From Chitinophagales bacterium (GTDB lineage Bacteria > Bacteroidota > Bacteroidia > Chitinophagales > UBA10324), in assembly GCA_026786335.1 (NCBI GenBank), contig JAJAYG010000244.1, positions 1 through 13,761 on the forward strand: DNA of 13,761 nucleotides. The letters run 5' to 3'. The translations under genes and the position numbers were made by a program. Below, piece by piece: positions 1 through 7,333 of the stretch; the stretch's first letter is position 1, and every line of letters starts with the position of its first letter. The notes under the pieces are model-generated. The model ran no database searches, was not told where the DNA came from, and saw nothing but the letters and a program-made list of their open reading frames with translations.

Positions 1-2139
1 GTTGCCGGTAGTTGCTTTGTCAAATGGATCACCTGTTGTCCAAAAACCAGCGAAGTTGTCGAAATCTTCAGATTGCAATTTTGTATAACCGTTTAAAAGC
101 ACATAAGGAATATTTGCATCGAGAACAACATCGGCTACACCCGGAGGATCAACAGCAGCAGTATTACCATATATATCTTCTACCGAAAAGTAATATCGAA
201 TAATGGTAGAAGGATCCTGAGCAGGAATACTTCCCTCATAAGTATTTCCATTTACCAATGTCATTGGCGCTATAGAATAATCAGTTGCGTTTTCAACTTT
301 ATAATGAAGTGTTGCACCACCAAAATAAATCGGATAATCAAGTGTGATGGTTGCCTGAATATTTATGGGGTCAGCAGTATTTGAAGAAACCGGTTCGGTA
401 TGTTTAACAATAGCATCACCAATAAGTGTAATACCATGCATTGCAAATGCGGTTAGTATTTCTGTATCGTGCGGAGTGCCATCATTAATATTTCCATTGT
501 CATCATCTGCAGCTAAAGCATCGAGCAGAATATCACGGAAAACTGTTCCTTCATTTCCATCGGAGCCGTTAGCAAAACCATTGTACGATTCAGCAAAAAT
601 TGCAGTCATGCTGCCGATGTCGCCAATATTATTTCTTACCCACCACCATGCACCCGCAATAATTTCTCCATCGCTGTGTACTTCACCAACAATATCCTGC
701 GGATAAACTTTGATGCTGTTTTGATATTCGCGAATACCGGCATTATCACCTACGTAAAATCCTGCACCAATTACCGGTTGATCAATAATACTAATAGCCC
801 AGATATCTGAATATCCTTCGCCCATTGCACCGTTATTAAAGTTAAAGCCATTTGCATCGTAATATTTATCTGAAATTCCGTGACCATATTCGTGATAAAC
901 AACATCATTGATCAAAGCAGTATTTACGCAGGTAACGTCGGCAGTAAAAAAATTTACTGAAGACCCATCATAAAATGCATTGCAAGAACCGGCAACATCA
1001 ACATTTGTTGTTAAGTCAAAATCTAAACCCGTGAATGTTGGAAAATATACTTTCATAAAATCATGCACAATACTAACTCCATAATAAGCACTCACTTCCT
1101 GCAGTGAAACCCCTGAACCATCATAAGTAAGGTTATTGATTCCGGGATTAATGGTTGCTGTGAATGACTTTACAGTATTGCTATTTCCTTTAAAAACTTT
1201 TGACCACGTACCTTGTATGTAAACAGTAGCAGTTGTAGGGCTTGTAACACTTGAGATAGTAACATTTCCATTTACATCGGTATAATAATCGACACCCGAA
1301 ACTTTTACACGAGCGTAAGGAATGTTAACAGTTGTTGTTGGAACAGTAGGGTTAATTGAAACCGTTGATCTGATTGCCACATCGGCTGAATGTGCTACTT
1401 CATTGTGGCGGTAAAGAACTTCACCATTATTTGCATCAACGAGTGTGTAATATCGTGAAGGGAAATTATCAAAGTCAGTTGCGCTTACTGTAACTTCATA
1501 CACCAATCGATAATCGAATTTTCCATCAGCGGGAACAGGAAGAACTTTAAGTAAAGGATTAACTGTAAATCCTGTGATCACATAATCAATTCCGCTTACA
1601 GCATAATTTGAAATTACTTCACTTGATAATTGTGGGTTGGTGCTTATTTGAATATCGTTGTAAACATCGGCTCCAAAAAGAATTACCTGATCTTGTTTTG
1701 TGGAGCGAACTGTTACACGACTGTTAAGTACTTCTAATCCCAAATAAGTTTGGTAGAAATCAACATAGTTGTATTTCGATTGCATTGAATTGCGCAACAC
1801 TAAGTTTTCAGTATTGATGTTGAATGAAGACATTTCAGTTTTAATAAAATTCAAAGCTTTACTTGCAGCATCGCCAGAACCGGTAAGTTGAATTCCGCTT
1901 CCATAAGCACGATGCGGCATTCCACTGCGCTCATCAAAAATTGGTTTCCATCCTGTGTGTTTTGTTTGAAATGAAGACCATGCTGCAGAGCCGCGAAGAT
2001 CTTGTTGCTTAACTAAGTTGAGGGTTTCCTTTTTGTTTTTTATAAACGTTTTTTGGAAACGATCGCCAATCATATCGGCAAATGAAAGTTGCAAGCCGGC
2101 AAAGCAGATTGCAATAAAAAGTAGTGTAAAATTTTTCAT
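1..2139 (-). CDS. Secreted M36 (fungalysin)-like zinc metallopeptidase, 3' end outside window
   Basis: Probable exported gluzincin protease. I translated this open frame by hand from the ATG at 2139; 713 codons lie in the window with no stop, and the C-terminus is missing. A hydrophobic signal peptide covers about residues 1-21. An FTP-like propeptide motif (YVDFYQTYLGLEV) lies near 125-137. The zinc site is HEYGH at 416-420, with the third ligand probably E441 in GEGYSD. A further conserved block, GEVHSDGE, starts at 485, and H488 may be the transition-state histidine. A beta-rich segment precedes the catalytic domain (about 250-345). An Ig-like region follows from about 590, then what looks like the start of a jelly-roll domain. 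Family knowledge: Bacteroidota members are often exported by T9SS, but any sorting tail lies outside. It sits downstream of the CotH-like gene on the same strand, 218 bases apart. Metallopeptidase assignment is strong; M36 subfamily is likely. Confidence 0.88.
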   Translation of the reverse strand, partial: MKNFTLLFIAICFAGLQLSFADMIGDRFQKTFIKNKKETLNLVKQQDLRGSAAWSSFQTKHTGWKPIFDERSGMPHRAYGSGIQLTGSGDAASKALNFIKTEMSSFNINTENLVLRNSMQSKYNYVDFYQTYLGLEVLNSRVTVRSTKQDQVILFGADVYNDIQISTNPQLSSEVISNYAVSGIDYVITGFTVNPLLKVLPVPADGKFDYRLVYEVTVSATDFDNFPSRYYTLVDANNGEVLYRHNEVAHSADVAIRSTVSINPTVPTTTVNIPYARVKVSGVDYYTDVNGNVTISSVTSPTTATVYIQGTWSKVFKGNSNTVKSFTATINPGINNLTYDGSGVSLQEVSAYYGVSIVHDFMKVYFPTFTGLDFDLTTNVDVAGSCNAFYDGSSVNFFTADVTCVNTALINDVVYHEYGHGISDKYYDANGFNFNNGAMGEGYSDIWAISIIDQPVIGAGFYVGDNAGIREYQNSIKVYPQDIVGEVHSDGEIIAGAWWWVRNNIGDIGSMTAIFAESYNGFANGSDGNEGTVFRDILLDALAADDDNGNINDGTPHDTEILTAFAMHGITLIGDAIVKHTEPVSSNTADPINIQATITLDYPIYFGGATLHYKVENATDYSIAPMTLVNGNTYEGSIPAQDPSTIIRYYFSVEDIYGNTAAVDPPGVADVVLDANIPYVLLNGYTKLQSEDFDNFAGFWTTGDPFDKATTGN

Positions 2140-2176
2140 GTTTTGGTTTATGGGGCGTGAAAGTATGAAATGAAAT

Positions 2177-2214
2177 CCAATAAAATCGAGAGGGGCATTC
2201 CCATTTTTTATTGG
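2177..2214. repeat. Inverted repeat (hairpin) between the CotH-like and M36 genes
   Basis: A perfect 9-base inverted repeat (ccaataaaa / ttttattgg) encloses a second short ggg/ccc stem with a catt loop. It lies about 38 bases upstream of the metallopeptidase start and 144 bases past the CotH-like stop. It could shape the 5' leader of the protease mRNA or mark the end of the upstream transcript. No T-tract follows on the minus strand, so it is not a standard terminator. The rest of 2140-2357 shows nothing I can assign. Confidence 0.4.
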
Positions 2215-2357
2215 TCTGTTTCTAATATTTATTTTTGAAACGAATTAATTATTATGCACAAAAACGGAAAATCAAGAGCAGATTTATTACCACAACGTTT
2301 CATCAGCAATACAAAGTGATTAAGGAGGGCATCCGATCTCAGATGGCGCTTCAATCC

Positions 2358-3965
2358 TCACATCGCAATCAATTTTCCTATACCAATAATTTTCTCTGCT
2401 TGCCTTATTTGAATTAAATAAATTCCAGATGGCAATCCATTTCGCTGCAATAGGATTTCTTTTCCCTCAAAATTTTTCTCCATCATCTGCTCACCTAATG
2501 CATTAAACAATAAAAGGTTTCGGGATTCACTGTGATTATTTTCCGATATATATATGGATGTTTCCTGTGTAAAAGGATTTGGTGAAATGTGCAATGCATT
2601 CCCTCCATCTTCTAAAACAAAAGTGGGCAGGCAGCTGCCGGGAAGATTTGCATCCATCCAAATGGCCCGATCTTCAATCCAATCTTTCAGAAAATTGATT
2701 TCGTCCTGGTAAGTTTCACCGATGTAGTAATTCCAATCTACATATTGACCGAGAATATCCCACTTCTCAAAATTTCTCTCCTTGGCTTCATCAAGAACCA
2801 AAGCAACCGAATCAATCCAGTGGTGGATGGAATCGGTAGTGAAACTATTTTCACGCAGTAAATTCCATCTGCATTTAACATGATCTGCAAATAAGGGATC
2901 TTCAAATAATCGCTGCCACCAAAAAGGAACATGAGGATAAAACCCTGAACAATACAAATTGAATTCATACTGCCATCCTTCATTGTTGTAAGCATTGCAA
3001 TAATTGGCATTACCGAATGAAGAACTAAAATCCCACAGTGGGCCCATGTTGAGCTTGCCGCCTTTGCTGTCTTTATCTTTATACATGAAGCACGACGACC
3101 GGTAGCCATCCACAGTGTGACCTAACTCTTCGATGAGCATGAAATCAATGAATGAATTTTCATCGGCAAAAGCTCGGTAACCTGAATCAGGATCGGCGAA
3201 GTCAGGATCTTTCAGCGCAGTTTCAAAAAGCTGAACGTAATCCTGAATATAATTTTTCTGAACAGGCACCAAATCATTTTCATCAGGATCGTGGTATTGA
3301 AAGAAAACCTCTGTGTCATATCCTGATGTCCATGTTTCATAACCGCTGCCGGTGGTCTTATCAATCTTGATGATGTAGCCGCCGGTGAGTTGATCACCTA
3401 ATGTATCTTGCTCAGTGAGTTTCGCAATATCAACGCGGTTTACATCGCGCTTGATTTTTTCCTGCAACTCATACACGCCAATGTAGCTGCCATCAAGAAT
3501 CAATTCAACTGAATGAGTTCGCGAAGCATAATGTCCCATGCGATTGAAAAGGTGATACGCGAGGGTATTGCGCATCAATGTTTTATCGGTGTAAGGCGCA
3601 TATAGAATCCAATCGCTCTCTTCAGGGAATCCCAGAATAGAAACATTTATTTTATTTCCGAAGGAATCAACCGGCGTAAAGCCATACGATTTTTTCGGAT
3701 ACAGTTGTTGCGACGTGGAGCCACGAATTTCAATCGTTACTTCGCCATTGTAATTATTGTAAGGATCAGAAATGTGGTTCATGTTTCCTGTTCCGTTATC
3801 AATGATTCCCATAAAAACCGTTATACGCGGATCATCTAAGATCACCTGCCCGTAGGTGTTAATTATAACAATTGGAAGATTGGAAGAATCAAGCGCAACC
3901 TGCGCTGTTGATGTTTTTACCAAAAAGCAACTCAACAGAACAAGTAAACGGAATTTTCTTTTCAT
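2358..3965 (-). CDS. CotH-kinase-fold secreted protein with T9SS type A sorting domain
   Basis: 535 residues. A signal peptide (about 1-21, ending STAQ) leads into a CotH-like domain at roughly 70-435. Recognisable family blocks are the RGSTSQ segment at 81-86, the GVYELQEKIK segment at 163-172, and YRSSCFMYKDKDSKGG (288-303) followed by GPLWDFSSSFGNANY (308-322). Family knowledge: CotH proteins have an atypical protein-kinase fold, and some phosphorylate secreted proteins. The C-terminal part (about 458-535) is a clear type A sorting domain: SPNP at 461-464, LLLFNALGEQ at 484-493, LPSGIYLIQI at 511-520, and a basic end. This implies export through the Por/T9SS machinery and surface attachment or release. 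The metal-binding aspartate is D312, but the residue two further on is S314, where I recall Asp or Asn in many relatives, so catalytic activity is uncertain. The start is the first ATG before the signal peptide. Confidence 0.9.
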   Translation of the reverse strand: MKRKFRLLVLLSCFLVKTSTAQVALDSSNLPIVIINTYGQVILDDPRITVFMGIIDNGTGNMNHISDPYNNYNGEVTIEIRGSTSQQLYPKKSYGFTPVDSFGNKINVSILGFPEESDWILYAPYTDKTLMRNTLAYHLFNRMGHYASRTHSVELILDGSYIGVYELQEKIKRDVNRVDIAKLTEQDTLGDQLTGGYIIKIDKTTGSGYETWTSGYDTEVFFQYHDPDENDLVPVQKNYIQDYVQLFETALKDPDFADPDSGYRAFADENSFIDFMLIEELGHTVDGYRSSCFMYKDKDSKGGKLNMGPLWDFSSSFGNANYCNAYNNEGWQYEFNLYCSGFYPHVPFWWQRLFEDPLFADHVKCRWNLLRENSFTTDSIHHWIDSVALVLDEAKERNFEKWDILGQYVDWNYYIGETYQDEINFLKDWIEDRAIWMDANLPGSCLPTFVLEDGGNALHISPNPFTQETSIYISENNHSESRNLLLFNALGEQMMEKNFEGKEILLQRNGLPSGIYLIQIRQAEKIIGIGKLIAM

Positions 3966-4165
3966 GAGAGAAACAGTAAAAATTTTTGTGGCTCGAAAGT
4001 AAGTGCTTTCTCAAAATTTCTTTCACCCGTGTTTGAGTAGGTGATTGCTAAGTTAAAAATAGTTGTATCGCTACTTTGAGATTCAATTAAAAATTAGCCG
4101 ATGCGTTTGAAAAGCTTAATACTGCCCCATACCAAAACAGCTAATTTTAACATTGCTGAAAACTG

Positions 4166-5701
4166 ATGCACATAAGTTATTCGTATCAACCATTTTCATC
4201 AATTGAAAACCTTCAAAATAGCCAGCAAAAAAATCTCGCTTACATTTCACCTTTAATGAAATGGTTTAAAATAATTGCTTTCCCCATCCTTGGATTTCTT
4301 GTAATGCAATGGATGCAATTAAACGGTATGCCTGAGCCTGCAGCCCGCATGAGTTTTCTTTTGATATGGATTGCAGGATGGTGGATGTCAGAAGCAGTTG
4401 ACCTTGCCGTGACCTCTCTTATTCCATTCATATTTTTTCCATTGCTCGGAATTATGAGTGCTGATAAAACAGCAGTGAATTACATGGAGCAAACCATCTT
4501 CTTATTCATCGGTGGTTTTTTTCTCGCCTATGCAATGGAGAAATGGAATCTGCACAGCCGCATGGCGTTTAAAATAATTTTACTGCTTGGCAATAAACCC
4601 TCTCGTATTCTGCTGGGGATAATGGTGACGACTTACCTCATCACCATGTGGATTTCGAATACTGCAACAACCATCATGTTGTTTTCGGCTGTGCTTGCCA
4701 TCATTCGTAACGAAAATCTTTTTCATAAGCAAGGTCATAAAAGAATTGCAGCTGCCTACATGCTGGCATTGGCTTATAGTGCTTCCATTGGCGGCTTCTC
4801 TACTCTTGTAGGCACACCACCCAATATTATTTTCATTGGGTTCTATGAAAAAATGTTTCCTTCCGCTGAGTCAATAAATTTTTTCAGATGGTTTGTATTC
4901 GCATTTCCGGTGAGCTTTTCATTTTTTATTTGTGCCTACTTTGTACTGCGTTTTTGGGTGATCGGGAAAAAATATGATGTACCATTTGACATTCAACACA
5001 TAAAAGATGAGTACAACAGTTTGGGAAACGTATCAAGAGAAGAAAAATCAGTAATGACTGTTTTTTTCATCACAGTTATTTTATGGTTCACACGTGCCGA
5101 TATTGATTTTGGAAATTTTAAAATGACGGGATGGGTAAATCTGTTCGGATTTCCTTCATACATTAAAGATAGTACTGTAGCGATACTTGCAGGGTTTACA
5201 CTTTTTCTGATCCCGGCTTCAAAAAACAAAAAGCAAAATATTCTTGAATGGAAAGATGTGACTAAACTTCCGTTTAAAATCATACTGCTCTTCGGTTGTG
5301 GTTTTGCTATTGCCGAAGGTTTTGAAACAACAGGGCTCGATGTTATACTTGCTTCGAATCTGGTTGCCTTGAAGGCGATGCCACCATGGATAATTATTCT
5401 ATCAGTTGTAGTTTTTGTAACTCTGCTAAGCGAGATGGCTTCTAATGTAGCAAGTGTGCAATTGATATTGCCTATACTGATGCCATTGAGTGTTTCACTC
5501 GACATTGATCCGCTTACCTTGATGATTCCGGCTACTATTGCGGCATCATTTGGTTACATGCTTCCTGTAGCTACAGCGGCTAACACAATCGTTTTCGGAA
5601 GCGGATACATTGATACCAAGACCATGTATAAAGTTGGTTTTATTTTCAATGTGATTGGCATTACCCTACTCACTTTGTTTTCGGTTTATAGAAAATTCTG
5701 A
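4166..5701 (+). CDS. DASS/SLC13-family anion (dicarboxylate or sulfate) transporter
   Basis: A 511-residue polytopic membrane protein with about 11 or more hydrophobic segments, the usual size for the divalent anion:Na+ symporter family. Both substrate/Na+ site motifs are present: SNT at 164-166 (in ISNTATT) and SNV at 426-428 (in MASNVAS). Other family blocks are GGFSTLVGTPPN at 209-220 and PVATAANTIVFGSG at 467-480. SNT/SNV pairing also occurs in animal SLC13 citrate and dicarboxylate carriers. I infer Na+-coupled uptake of a di- or tricarboxylate; sulfate cannot be excluded. The first 30 residues are polar and poorly conserved-looking, so the true start may be the ATG at 4256 (M31), just before the first membrane segment. 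It is divergent from the CotH-like gene across 200 bases, in which I see no convincing promoter. No partner gene nearby identifies the substrate. Confidence 0.9.
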   Translation: MHISYSYQPFSSIENLQNSQQKNLAYISPLMKWFKIIAFPILGFLVMQWMQLNGMPEPAARMSFLLIWIAGWWMSEAVDLAVTSLIPFIFFPLLGIMSADKTAVNYMEQTIFLFIGGFFLAYAMEKWNLHSRMAFKIILLLGNKPSRILLGIMVTTYLITMWISNTATTIMLFSAVLAIIRNENLFHKQGHKRIAAAYMLALAYSASIGGFSTLVGTPPNIIFIGFYEKMFPSAESINFFRWFVFAFPVSFSFFICAYFVLRFWVIGKKYDVPFDIQHIKDEYNSLGNVSREEKSVMTVFFITVILWFTRADIDFGNFKMTGWVNLFGFPSYIKDSTVAILAGFTLFLIPASKNKKQNILEWKDVTKLPFKIILLFGCGFAIAEGFETTGLDVILASNLVALKAMPPWIIILSVVVFVTLLSEMASNVASVQLILPILMPLSVSLDIDPLTLMIPATIAASFGYMLPVATAANTIVFGSGYIDTKTMYKVGFIFNVIGITLLTLFSVYRKF

Positions 5702-5753
5702 TGCGATTTAGCCTAATTCAAAATTAAACTTAAGATGAATTAGAATCTGAAAA

Positions 5754-5948
5754 TTGCATATTCATTTTTCCGAGTTGCACGCTTTACCAAGAATACTTCT
5801 TTTCAATACGCTAGGAATTAAATTTCAAGCAGCAGCAATAACTCAAACAAATATAGTCGTTGATGTAAGTAAGCTTTCAAAAGGTATTTATTCTATTGCG
5901 GTTAAAAGTGTTCAAAAAGCAATGGTGAAAAAGATGGTGATTGAATAA
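5754..5948 (+). pseudogene. Orphan T9SS type A sorting-domain fragment (gene remnant)
   Basis: Open frame ending in TAA at 5946-5948, bounded upstream by an in-frame TGA at 5748-5750. It has no ATG until near its end; the only start would be TTG at 5754. The translation carries ILLFNTLGIKF, then VVDVSKLSKGIYSIAV and a lysine-rich end KKMVIE. This is the pattern of the second half of a T9SS type A C-terminal sorting domain. The usual PNP strand that begins the domain is missing, and there is no passenger domain or signal peptide. The preceding gene is a complete membrane transporter, so this is not its tail. The simplest reading is the 3' stump of a deleted secreted-protein gene. The other bases of 5702-5986 show nothing assignable. 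Confidence 0.65.
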
Positions 5949-5986
5949 ATAATGGTAGCAACCATCCATCTCAGTATACTTTTCTA

Positions 5987-6454
5987 CTAAGGAAATTTGA
6001 AGATTTCCTTCATCTTACTTTCTCTGAATTCAAAAATTGCTTCTACCTTTTTTTTGATGAAAATTGAATTTAAGATGTCGCCCAAAAAACCGAATGGTAC
6101 TCGCCATTCAACTACATCAGTCATCTCAACTCCCTCATCTGTTTTTTTGAAATGATGTTCGTGATGCCAGTATGAATAAGGGCCTTTTAATTGCTCATCA
6201 ATAAAAAAATTTGGCGCATCTGCTTCGGTAATTTTTGTTTGCCAGCTCAATGGAATTCCTAACAGCGGACTCACTTTGTAATCTATGAGCATGCCTTTAT
6301 AAATTTTATCACCGGGTTTAAAATCAGTGCGCACATTAAAGTTCATTTCGGGTGGAGTAATCTTACTAAGATTGGCCGGTGATGAAAAAAAATCCCATGC
6401 ATCATCAATTGAAACAGGAAGGGTGGTAATGTATTTTAGTTTGTGTAAACTCAT
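5987..6454 (-). CDS. SRPBCC-superfamily (START/Bet v1-like) protein
   Basis: 155 residues, no signal peptide, no membrane segment, so probably cytoplasmic. The N-terminal pattern (LKYITTLPVSIDDAWDFFS, residues 5-23, then NLSKITPPEMNF) is typical of SRPBCC proteins of the kind often annotated as cell-division-inhibitor-like or polyketide-cyclase-like. Later blocks, GPYSYWHHEHHFK and MTDVVEWRVPFG, fit the strand-rich half and the closing helix (about 135-155). Family knowledge: this fold holds a hydrophobic ligand in a central cavity; the ligand here cannot be read from sequence. The start lies 15 bases after the SDR stop, so the two genes are almost certainly co-transcribed with the SDR first. 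The gene converges on the transporter from the other side. Confidence 0.8.
   Translation of the reverse strand: MSLHKLKYITTLPVSIDDAWDFFSSPANLSKITPPEMNFNVRTDFKPGDKIYKGMLIDYKVSPLLGIPLSWQTKITEADAPNFFIDEQLKGPYSYWHHEHHFKKTDEGVEMTDVVEWRVPFGFLGDILNSIFIKKKVEAIFEFRESKMKEIFKFP
5989..6010. terminator. Possible terminator hairpin at the convergent junction
   Basis: A perfect 8-base stem (aaggaaat / atttcctt) with a 6-base loop overlaps the last codons and stop of the SRPBCC gene. Read on the plus strand it is followed by a pyrimidine-rich stretch (catcttactttctct), so it could stop transcripts coming from the transporter side. The stem is AT-rich and there is no clean T-run, so this is a weak call. Confidence 0.25.
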
Positions 6455-6469
6455 TTTTGATTTAATTTT

Positions 6470-7156
6470 TTATTTGATTCCCGACATGCCTCCATCCATT
6501 TTAAAAACCTGACCTGTTACAAATTTTGATTGATCACTCAACAACCAATAAGCAAGAGATGCAACATCATCTGCTTCGCCAATAGTTTTTAGCGGATGGC
6601 GTTCTTTCGAAGCTGCCAGTTTTTGTTCACTATCAATTAATCGCGAGGCAAGCGGAGTTTGCGTAAGCGAAAGTGCGATGCAGTTTACCCGAATTGCTGG
6701 CGCAAGTTCAGCAGCAAGCGAACGCATTAATCCTTCTACTCCGCCTTTTGCAATTGCAATTGAGCTGTGAAAATTCATTCCTGTTTCAACTGCAACCGTG
6801 CTGAATAAAACAATTGAAGCTGATTGTGCCTGCTTTAGATTCGGTAAGTATTTTTGAATTGCTTTTACTGCACCAAGAACATTAATTCTAAAATCACTAA
6901 GAATATCTTCTTCTTTTAAGGAACGAAATGGTTTGAGCGTGATGGAGCCAGGACAATAAGCAAGGCCATTGATTGGTGAATTAATATCAGGTAATGAATC
7001 ATTCAAAACATCAGCAGTAAAAAAATCAACTTGCTCAGTATTTAATTCACGTTGCTGGCGCGCAATCACTATTGGTTTTTGATTTTCTGAAATCATTTTT
7101 TGGGTTAGTGAAAACCCTATGCCACTGCTTCCACCAATAATTAAAAAATTACTCAT
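6470..7156 (-). CDS. SDR-fold protein lacking the catalytic tyrosine
   Basis: 228 residues, the normal length of a classical short-chain dehydrogenase/reductase. The Rossmann nucleotide-binding motif GGSSGIG is intact at 8-14. The usual NNAG segment reads AYCPG (66-70). The active-site serine region is FST (118-120). Where YxxxK is expected the sequence is SSIAIAKGGVEG: K137 is present but position 133 is isoleucine, so the general-base tyrosine is missing. C-terminal blocks (IRVNCIALS at 155-163, TGQVFKMDGGMS at 214-225) are typical. Family knowledge: without the tyrosine, standard carbonyl reduction is not expected. It may bind cofactor for structure, regulation or an altered reaction. It is the first gene of a likely operon with the SRPBCC gene. 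The start ATG precedes the Rossmann strand directly, as usual. Confidence 0.88.
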   Translation of the reverse strand: MSNFLIIGGSSGIGFSLTQKMISENQKPIVIARQQRELNTEQVDFFTADVLNDSLPDINSPINGLAYCPGSITLKPFRSLKEEDILSDFRINVLGAVKAIQKYLPNLKQAQSASIVLFSTVAVETGMNFHSSIAIAKGGVEGLMRSLAAELAPAIRVNCIALSLTQTPLASRLIDSEQKLAASKERHPLKTIGEADDVASLAYWLLSDQSKFVTGQVFKMDGGMSGIK

Positions 7157-7199
7157 GCAGCAGAAACAGAGAGAATTAAAAAATGTTCAATTAAAAAAT

Positions 7200-7241
7200 T
7201 CACTTCGCATTCACAATCTTCAAAACTTTTTCTTTTTTTTC
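7200..7241 (-). pseudogene. Duplicated 3' tail of the sortilin-like gene
   Basis: Read on the minus strand, this segment encodes EKKEKVLKIVNAK and a TGA stop. The real gene next door ends KKEEKVLEIEKAR and a TGA. The surrounding bases 7193-7240 and 7327-7374 align without gaps at roughly 38 of 48 positions by eye. The remnant frame closes upstream at a TAG (7254-7256), inside the hairpin element. It is best read as the stump of a tandem paralogue, or of an earlier end of the same gene, left after deletion or insertion. Confidence 0.6.
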
Positions 7242-7243
7242 AT

Positions 7244-7308
7244 AGTCGTGCCACTACATTGAGATACATGGAAAAATTAACTGCTACGGATGGAGTGGTG
7301 GCACGACT
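7244..7308. repeat. Hairpin element between the two copies of the gene tail
   Basis: Perfect 11-base arms (agtcgtgccac / gtggcacgact) extend inward to 14 pairs with one wobble, around a loop of 37 bases. It sits 25 bases past the stop of the sortilin-like gene. On both strands the T-run lies before the hairpin and an A-run after it, so it does not look like an intrinsic terminator. It may be a small palindromic or MITE-like repeat. No open frame of note lies within it. Confidence 0.5.
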
Positions 7309-7333
7309 CGAAAAACACTACAGAAAAAAAAAT

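Noticed and set aside
365..706. Plus-strand open frame of 113 codons
   Set aside because: It is antisense to the metallopeptidase catalytic domain, which has clear motifs; the product has no recognisable pattern.
2235..2417. Plus-strand open frame of 60 codons in the gap before the CotH-like gene
   Set aside because: It overlaps the CotH-like 3' end, has low-complexity basic residues and no family pattern; most likely chance.
4090..4148. Inverted repeat aaaattagc / gctaatttt upstream of the transporter
   Set aside because: Nine perfect pairs but AT-rich, with a 41-base loop; expected by chance in such sequence, and no operator pattern is evident.
3966..4165. Bacteroidota-type promoters (TTG plus TAnnTTTG) in the divergent region
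   Set aside because: Partial matches such as tactttg occur, but none has both boxes at correct spacing on either strand.
4993..5505. Minus-strand open frame of 170 codons
   Set aside because: It is antisense to the transporter, whose membrane segments and signature motifs cover the same bases.
7244..7308. Intrinsic terminator of the sortilin-like gene
   Set aside because: The loop is long (37 bases) and the T-run lies before, not after, the stem on the relevant strand.
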